This document shows, one piece after another, positions 14,915-19,336 of a stretch of 19,336 bases of DNA. The stretch covers positions 1 through 19,336 of the forward strand of contig CAXPZW010000039.1 in the NCBI GenBank assembly GCA_964221845.1, written 5' to 3'. The translations under genes were made by a program, and so were the position numbers. The notes under the pieces are model-generated. The model was not told the DNA's origin, did not search any database, and worked only from the letters and a program-made list of their open reading frames with translations. How positions within the stretch are numbered: position 1 is the stretch's first letter; each line of letters opens with the position of its first letter. Source of the DNA: CAXPZW01 sp964221845 (lineage in GTDB: Bacteria > Bacteroidota > Bacteroidia > Flavobacteriales_D > Sanyastnellaceae).

Positions 14915-15648
14915 GATTTTGTTTTGTTGGAGACAAAACATCCAAACTTCTCATTGAAAACATTCTCCGATTGAACGGCTTTGGTGTCCCACTGAAACTC
15001 CTGATCGTACAGGCTCTCTTGCAACCAATTGTGCTTGAGTAAAATGCGCTCGACGAGAGGCTGAATTTGGTTGTTCATATGCACGTGATCGCCGCAATAG
15101 TCGGGATTGGCCCTTCCTTCTTCTTGCAAGATATCGGTGGTGATTTCAACAAAAAGCACCCCTAGGTCTTGACACACTGCTCGCAGTCCGTTGTTGTACG
15201 CGAGCACTACGTGGTTCTGGTCAATGCGTTCCGAAGGGGTCACGCTCAAACAGGCCACTTCGTAGTCCACCGCCTTCAACTTTTCCATGGCAGCCCGATG
15301 CAATGCAAGCGCAGCCTTCATTTCATCCTCAAGGTCTACCGAGCGCAGTGATGAGGTCTCATCCCATGGGTACCAACTCCTGCCCAACAACCAACGTTTA
15401 TCCGGCTTTCCAAAACAGGTCAACACCCGTTTAGCCTTGAAGGATTTGAGCGCTTTCAACATCCTCTCTTCCAAGTTGACCGCGCAGGATTCGCTGGTGA
15501 AGTTTACAGTCTTACCAGGACCGAGAAAGAGCGGGAAAAAATTTCTGTTGTGCGCAAAGGCACGTGCATGGGAATCTCCCACAACAAAAGTGGTCTCCTC
15601 CACCAACCCATATTGCTCTTTGACTCGCTTCTTGCGGAAAAGGCCCAT
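14911..15648 (-). CDS. Cytoplasmic SGNH/GDSL-like hydrolase
   Basis: 245-residue protein with the ends of an SGNH hydrolase active site. FVVGDSHARA (21-30) carries the nucleophile Ser26 in a GDSH block, and GDHVHMN (186-192) gives a D187-x-x-H190 pair. Between them, VLTCFGKPDKRW (75-86) may serve as the Gly/Asn oxyanion region, and VACLSVTPSERID is a central strand. There is no signal peptide or transmembrane segment (N-terminus MGLFRKKRVKEQ), so it should act in the cytoplasm, unlike the membrane-anchored SGNH protein downstream. It could remove or transfer an acyl group on an intermediate, or process a sugar precursor; this is inference. The gene begins 12 bases after the Wzt stop and overlaps the dioxygenase gene by ATGA. 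Family call is moderate because only terminal motifs are clear. Confidence 0.65.
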   Translation of the reverse strand: MGLFRKKRVKEQYGLVEETTFVVGDSHARAFAHNRNFFPLFLGPGKTVNFTSESCAVNLEERMLKALKSFKAKRVLTCFGKPDKRWLLGRSWYPWDETSSLRSVDLEDEMKAALALHRAAMEKLKAVDYEVACLSVTPSERIDQNHVVLAYNNGLRAVCQDLGVLFVEITTDILQEEGRANPDYCGDHVHMNNQIQPLVERILLKHNWLQESLYDQEFQWDTKAVQSENVFNEKFGCFVSNKTKS

Positions 15649-15660
15649 GTCGTGTTCGGA

Positions 15661-16941
15661 TTAGAGTTGCGCTTGGATGGTGTACTGGATCTCAGGAGCA
15701 ACGATTGCCGTTGCGCGGTAGCGCTGTTTCATGGCCCTTACCGAGAGTTCATCGCTTACCTCAAAAGTAAGCGCACTCTCTTCTCGGTGGTAAACGGCCG
15801 TTTCTCGTGAGCGGAGGCTGAAACCAATGATGTATTGACCGGGCTTCAATAAGCGCCCAGGAATTCGAAAATGTAGCTTGTAGGTTCCCGGAGTGAGCTC
15901 AGCAAAAGGATCTCGCTCCACCTCATCGGTGGAAGAGACAAGGATCATGTTTCCTGTAGTATCACGCAACGTCCATCCTAAAAATGCACCCCTTGGAATG
16001 TCTGCATTTGCGAGGGTCATGCGCACTTCGATGTACGGGTCTAGGAACTGGATTCCCTCATCGGGAATCACCACTTCTGCATGACGAATTGCATTCTTTC
16101 GGCCATCACTGTCCGGCAGAGAAAAGGTGGCACCGATCAGGTTGCTCTCACTCGAGGTCAAGTAATGCCCTACCGCCTGTTCTGCAGTGCCCGAGAATGC
16201 CATTTGTCCTTTACTGAGTACAATCCCCCGGTTACACAGGTTGCGCACCGAGCTCATGTTGTGGCTCACAAACAGCACCGTTCGGCCTTCGCCTTCGGAC
16301 ACTTCCTTCATTTTACCGATGGACTTCTTCTGGAACTCTGCGTCGCCCACTGCAAGTACTTCGTCTACAATCAGGATTTCGGGCTCCAAAAATGCCGCCA
16401 CGGCAAACCCCAAACGCACCTTCATGCCTGAGCTGTAGCGCTTGAGTGGGGTATCCACGTATTTGGCGCAGCCAGAGAAGGCCACGATTTCGTCCAATTT
16501 CTTGGCAATCTCAGGACGCTTCATCCCGAGGATGGCGCCGTTGAGGAAGATGTTTTCGCGCCCCGTTAACTCCGGGTGCATACCGGTACCCACCTCGAGC
16601 AGGCTCGCAATGCGCCCACGGGCTTTGACCGAACCGGTGGTGGGTGGAGTCACTTGGGACAGCACTTTCAACAGGGTGCTCTTTCCCGCACCGTTGCGGC
16701 CGATGATGCCGAGCACCTCGCCTTGTTTGGCGTCAAAGGAAATGTCTTTGAGTGCCCACACAAAGCCTTGCGTGGCTCCGCCTGTGCGGTCGTTTTCTTC
16801 GGTGACCAGGGCAAAGGGATCTTCCTTGCCCCGGGTGCGCGCCCACCAACGCTTGAGGTCGGTGCTCAACATGCCTGTGCTGAATACCCCCAATCGGTAC
16901 TGCTTGCTCAGGTTTTCGACTTGGATTGCGGTCTTGGCCAT
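15661..16941 (-). CDS. wzt: Polysaccharide ABC transporter ATP-binding protein (Wzt-like) with C-terminal glycan-recognition domain
   Basis: 426-residue ATPase that powers export of a finished, lipid-linked polysaccharide. Walker A is GRNGAGKST (81-89), the signature is YSSGMK (169-174), Walker B is ILIVDEV (189-195) and the switch histidine is H227 in SHNMS. The extended N-terminal stretch before Walker A (residues 21-62) and the KRWW segment are typical of O-antigen ATPases. Residues ~265-426 form a beta-rich Wzt C-terminal domain (GWTLRDTTGNMIL, GTYKLHFRIPGRLLKPGQYIIGFSLRS), which in E. coli O8/O9a recognises the chain's terminal modification. The ATG at 16941 (MAKTAIQVENLSKQY) is preferred over 16989 because it follows the permease TGA by one base and begins at the conserved strand. 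Confidence 0.95.
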   Translation of the reverse strand: MAKTAIQVENLSKQYRLGVFSTGMLSTDLKRWWARTRGKEDPFALVTEENDRTGGATQGFVWALKDISFDAKQGEVLGIIGRNGAGKSTLLKVLSQVTPPTTGSVKARGRIASLLEVGTGMHPELTGRENIFLNGAILGMKRPEIAKKLDEIVAFSGCAKYVDTPLKRYSSGMKVRLGFAVAAFLEPEILIVDEVLAVGDAEFQKKSIGKMKEVSEGEGRTVLFVSHNMSSVRNLCNRGIVLSKGQMAFSGTAEQAVGHYLTSSESNLIGATFSLPDSDGRKNAIRHAEVVIPDEGIQFLDPYIEVRMTLANADIPRGAFLGWTLRDTTGNMILVSSTDEVERDPFAELTPGTYKLHFRIPGRLLKPGQYIIGFSLRSRETAVYHREESALTFEVSDELSVRAMKQRYRATAIVAPEIQYTIQAQL

Positions 16942-16942
16942 A

Positions 16943-17815
16943 TCACACAGTATCAATGAATTTCTTCTCCACCTTGTGGAACACAGCAATACCGAGCACC
17001 ATCAACACCGTCACAAACAAGGCGCTGTACCCCAAGCCGTACCACAACCAAGGGTCGGGCGTAATGGTGTTGAAGCACCCCACGCGGAACACCTCAATCA
17101 ACGAGCTCATGGGATTGGACAGGATGAGCATTTTAAACTTGGGCGAGAGCATGGCCAGTGGAAAAATCACCGTACTCACGTAGCGGAACAATTGGATGCT
17201 AAAACGAAGCAATACCGCCAAATCCTTGTAGCGGGTAGTCATGGCACTCACCAGCATACCTCCAGCCAGTCCGAGGCCCGCCATGATCACCACCAACACG
17301 GGGAACAAGAGGATGTAGAGCGTGGGCTGCACCACACCGGTAAACATGTAGTACAGGTAGAACACCAGGAAGAGCGCAAACTGGATGAAGAACTTCAGCC
17401 CGTTGCTCAAGGTCACCGAAAGCGGCACTATAATCCGCGGGAAATAGACCTTGGAAAAGAGGGCTTGGTTTTGAATAAAGGTGTTGGAAGCCGCCACCAA
17501 GTTGGTCGCGAAATAGTTCCACATGATCAAACCGCTGAGGTAGAACAGCACTTGCGGTACGCCGCCGGTACCCAGCTTGGCGATTTGCCCAAAGATCACA
17601 ATGTACACCAACGTGGTGAACAGCGGCTCAATGAAGAACCACACCGGGCCCAACACGGTCTGCTTGTACATAGCCACCACATCGCGGCGCACCAGGAGCA
17701 ATAGCAAGTCCTTGTACGCGCGAATCTTGGCCAGACTAAAGTTGCTGCGCCACGACTCGTTGGGTTGGATTTCAAGGTCCCACCCGCTGTCGGCAGATTG
17801 AGGGGTCGCACTCAT
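16943..17815 (-). CDS. wzm: Polysaccharide ABC transporter permease (Wzm-like)
   Basis: 290-residue ABC-2 type permease that forms the inner-membrane channel with Wzt. After a ~45-residue cytoplasmic leader there are about six hydrophobic segments, beginning at PVWFFIEPLFTTLVYIVIFG (57-76) and ending with a helix before the KVEKKFIDTV terminus. The coupling-helix region LLLLVRRDVVAMYKQTVLGP (38-57) and the re-entrant segment VLFYLSGLIMWNYF are typical of O-antigen/teichoic acid exporters (TagG/Wzm). Its presence, with no Wzx flippase or Wzy polymerase in view, indicates that the chain is completed in the cytoplasm before export. The 76 bases upstream (17816-17891) are non-coding; they contain a TATTTTG resembling a shortened Bacteroidota -7 box, too weak to call. 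Confidence 0.95.
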   Translation of the reverse strand: MSATPQSADSGWDLEIQPNESWRSNFSLAKIRAYKDLLLLLVRRDVVAMYKQTVLGPVWFFIEPLFTTLVYIVIFGQIAKLGTGGVPQVLFYLSGLIMWNYFATNLVAASNTFIQNQALFSKVYFPRIIVPLSVTLSNGLKFFIQFALFLVFYLYYMFTGVVQPTLYILLFPVLVVIMAGLGLAGGMLVSAMTTRYKDLAVLLRFSIQLFRYVSTVIFPLAMLSPKFKMLILSNPMSSLIEVFRVGCFNTITPDPWLWYGLGYSALFVTVLMVLGIAVFHKVEKKFIDTV

Positions 17816-17891
17816 GTGCCCGTCTCGGTTAAGGTTCCTTCAGCGGCAGGCGCCGAAGCGGTTAAACACCAGCAAAATACCAAGCACACCA

Positions 17892-18434
17892 TTACGATTC
17901 GGGATTTTTGGTCCACAACAACAGCGGTGCGGGTGATTGCTTCAAAATTCCAGACGCTTCCAGCCCGCCAGAGGGGTATACCAGAAAACGAATGCGTCGC
18001 TTGATGACCGGTTCTGCCTTGCCAATGAGGCGCAACAAATAGGCCTGATCGATGTCGCCGAAGAACACCAAGTCCACCACATCGCTGTCGCGCCCTTTGG
18101 CAAACTCTCCGGTGACGTACACCTCGTCCAAGTCGCCCAGCTTTTGGATGACCTGCTCGATGATGTTGTGAAACCCGAAGTACTTGAGCACGATAGAATG
18201 CATCTCACTGAACAGCGGATGCTCGCGGTTGGCTTGGAACATCTTGCGACGCCCCTCCATGGCACTGGTCAGCATGCCGGCTTCCTCAAAGCGGTTGAGC
18301 TCAATGCGGATGCCGTTGGTGCTCTCTCCAAACTCGGCTTCCAAATCGCGCAAATACGAACGGGTATTGGCGTTCAGGAAGAACTTCAAGATCAACTTGA
18401 TCCGGGTTTTGGACGAAATGAGGGCCTCGATCAT
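17892..18434 (-). CDS. Winged-helix protein with degenerate nucleotidyltransferase domain
   Basis: 180-residue two-part protein. Residues ~1-70 are a winged helix-turn-helix of ArsR/MarR type (ISSKTRIKLILKFFLN, then LEAEFGESTNGIRIELNRFEEAGML). Residues ~85-180 resemble a minimal nucleotidyltransferase fold around TGEFAKGRDSDVVDLVFFGDID (108-129), matching the GSxAxGxxxSDxDL pattern. The key Gly-Ser is Gly-Glu, however, and the Asp spacing is SD-x-x-D, so catalysis is doubtful. I recall this architecture from genes preceding polysaccharide exporters in Bacteroidota, consistent with wzm starting 76 bases downstream. A regulatory role for the locus is plausible but not shown. The ATG at 18434 begins a typical family N-terminus (MIEALISSKTRIK). 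It is set off by 75 bases upstream and 76 downstream, the only sizeable gaps in the window. Confidence 0.7.
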   Translation of the reverse strand: MIEALISSKTRIKLILKFFLNANTRSYLRDLEAEFGESTNGIRIELNRFEEAGMLTSAMEGRRKMFQANREHPLFSEMHSIVLKYFGFHNIIEQVIQKLGDLDEVYVTGEFAKGRDSDVVDLVFFGDIDQAYLLRLIGKAEPVIKRRIRFLVYPSGGLEASGILKQSPAPLLLWTKNPES

Positions 18435-18435
18435 A

Positions 18436-18458
18436 ATTGAGCAACAAACTTACTCAAT
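18436..18458. repeat. Perfect 6-bp inverted repeat next to the winged-helix gene start
   Basis: Arms ATTGAG (18436-18441) and CTCAAT (18453-18458) are separated by 11 bases and end two bases upstream of the ATG at 18434. The spacer holds a TAAGTTTG on the minus strand. Such a dyad could be an operator for the winged-helix protein encoded just downstream (autoregulation) or simply chance; a 6-bp dyad alone is weak evidence. Confidence 0.3.
18445..18452 (-). promoter_or_regulatory. Candidate Bacteroidota -7 promoter element (TAAGTTTG)
   Basis: On the minus strand this octamer matches the Bacteroidetes sigma consensus TAnnTTTG exactly and lies between the arms of the inverted repeat. It ends 10 bases before the ATG at 18434, which would give an extremely short leader. 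No matching TTG -33 element is found 19-21 bases upstream. Low confidence: it may be chance, although an internal promoter ahead of the regulator and exporter genes would make sense. Confidence 0.25.
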
Positions 18459-18509
18459 CACGCGCAAGAATTAGATACGATCAGGGTTGGAATTCAGCGC
18501 AGCGCCGGC

Positions 18510-19328
18510 TCACCAAACGGTCCAGCCGCCTTCCACCAGCATGTTGTCGCCGGTGACGTAGCTCGATGCGTCTGAAAGCAAATACACCAGTGCTCCGGCC
18601 ACCTCGTGGTTGTAGCTCAGGCGCTCCATGGGTGAGAAACGTGCGAAGTTCTCTTCGAACTGGGCTTCGTGGTTGTTCCACACGCCGTGCGGGGTAATCA
18701 TGTTCACCCGCACTTTCTTGCTGGCCCAGTAAGACGCCAAGTAACGTGACAGCGCATCAATGGCGCCTTTCGAAGCCGAGTAGGCAGCTGGACAACCCAA
18801 GCTTGTTCCCTTGTAGAGGTTTTGGTTGGGCGCCACCACACTGTAGGTGCTGGGGATGTTGACGATGCTGCCACCGCCGTTGTCGGCCATCCAGCTGCCC
18901 AACACTTGGCAGGTCAGGTGGGTGCCGCGCAAGTTGATGCGCACCACGGTGTCCCAGTTGTCATCGGTCACCGATTCGTACGGCTCAAACTTGAGGTGCG
19001 ACTTGTTCTGGTGGGCATTCACCAAACCGTCCATGCGTCCAAACGCACCCAAAATCTTATCACGAAGCACTTCCACATCCGCGCGCTCGGCCACATCCAC
19101 AGCGATGCCCAGCATGCTGCGCTCGTGACGTTGCCCGAGCTCAGTGGCATATTTACCCGGATCGGCTTGCGGAATGTCCACAGCCACCACGTGGGCGCCA
19201 AACTGGGCTACAGCTTCACAAAAGGCGCGCCCCACCAGGCCACATGCCCCGGTGATGACGATCACTTTGCCGTTGAGTTCGAACTTCTCGCGGAAGTTGA
19301 TTTGGGTAGGATCGGTGGTTTTTTGCAT
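18510..19328 (-). CDS. Short-chain dehydrogenase/reductase (PtmA-like)
   Basis: 272-residue NAD(P)-dependent oxidoreductase of the classical SDR family. Cofactor motif TGACGLVG (26-33), acidic D51 at the end of the second strand (favouring NAD), active-site S160 (NIPST), Y183 and K187 (AAYSASK), and C-terminal SSYVTGDNMLVEGGW. The usual NNAG after strand 4 is VNAHQN (103-108). Glycan-locus SDRs of this kind include PtmA of Campylobacter, tied to legionaminic acid synthesis, so a step in acid-sugar precursor formation is likely but unproven. The ATG at 19328 overlaps a TGA at 19328-19330 whose frame reads Leu-Thr-stop to the window edge. An upstream coupled gene may therefore end there, and this gene would not be the first of the operon. 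Confidence 0.85.
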   Translation of the reverse strand: MQKTTDPTQINFREKFELNGKVIVITGACGLVGRAFCEAVAQFGAHVVAVDIPQADPGKYATELGQRHERSMLGIAVDVAERADVEVLRDKILGAFGRMDGLVNAHQNKSHLKFEPYESVTDDNWDTVVRINLRGTHLTCQVLGSWMADNGGGSIVNIPSTYSVVAPNQNLYKGTSLGCPAAYSASKGAIDALSRYLASYWASKKVRVNMITPHGVWNNHEAQFEENFARFSPMERLSYNHEVAGALVYLLSDASSYVTGDNMLVEGGWTVW

Positions 19329-19336
19329 CAGGTCAG

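Noticed and set aside
16942..16989. 16-residue N-terminal extension of Wzt
   Set aside because: It overlaps the permease C-terminus in another frame, and the ATG at 16941 starts the conserved first strand one base after the permease stop.
16442..17704. 420-codon open frame on the plus strand
   Set aside because: It lies antisense to the clearly real wzt and wzm genes; its translation is rich in His, Gln and Arg with no domain. It is a shadow of the coding strand's codon bias.
17816..17891. TATTTTG as a promoter element and an imperfect GC-rich hairpin (CGGC/GCCG) upstream of wzm
   Set aside because: The box is one base short of TAnnTTTG with no -33 partner, and the stem is only 4 bp without a T-run, so neither promoter nor terminator can be supported.
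1..19336. CRISPR arrays, tRNA/rRNA genes, insertion sequences or attachment sites
   Set aside because: No regularly spaced repeats, cloverleaf-like segments, transposase motifs or terminal inverted repeats were seen; coding sequence fills nearly all of the window.

Overview
The window is one dense surface-polysaccharide biosynthesis locus. All 20 genes I can support lie on the minus strand, so transcription runs from high to low coordinates. No RNA gene, insertion sequence, CRISPR array or long tandem repeat was seen. Most junctions are start/stop overlaps (ATGA, TGATG, TAATG) or gaps of 0-12 bases, so most of the window looks like one translationally coupled operon that continues past both edges. 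The host is probably a member of Bacteroidota. Start codons lack recognisable Shine-Dalgarno sequences throughout. A winged-helix/degenerate nucleotidyltransferase protein, a type I recall beside polysaccharide exporter genes in that phylum, precedes the export genes. G+C looks to be in the mid-50s percent by eye, fairly high for the phylum. Genus cannot be told.

Layout in transcription order. (1) 19328-17892: a PtmA-like short-chain dehydrogenase, then the winged-helix protein. (2) 17815-15661: a Wzm/Wzt ABC exporter whose ATPase carries a C-terminal carbohydrate-recognition domain. (3) 15648-11509: an SGNH hydrolase, a phytanoyl-CoA-dioxygenase-family protein, a CMP-nonulosonate cytidylyltransferase (NeuA), a DapA/NAL-family aldolase and a divergent NeuB-family synthase. 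(4) 11506-9155: a membrane-anchored SGNH protein and an MBOAT O-acyltransferase. (5) 9145-5088: a canonical NeuB, a sugar N-formyltransferase, a TIM-barrel isomerase/epimerase and a CBS-aminotransferase fusion. (6) 5086-1327: three glycosyltransferase-like genes (an unusual QHG-type GT-B protein, a GT2 and a GT4). (7) 1318-1: a third NeuB-type synthase and the start of a DUF2172/DUF4910 aminopeptidase-like gene.

Working model: cytoplasmic enzymes make one or more 2-keto-3-deoxy higher sugar acids (sialic, legionaminic or pseudaminic-like), decorate amino groups (N-formyl) and possibly hydroxylate them. NeuA activates at least one with CMP, glycosyltransferases build the chain, Wzm/Wzt exports it, and the MBOAT/SGNH pair O-acylates it outside the inner membrane. 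The remarkable point is four pyruvate/PEP-type condensing enzymes (three NeuB-like, one DapA-like with an altered active site) with a single CMP-transferase in view. None of the usual precursor enzymes (NeuC, LegB/LegG/LegH, PseB/PseH/PseG) is in the window. The chemistry of the products is therefore inference.
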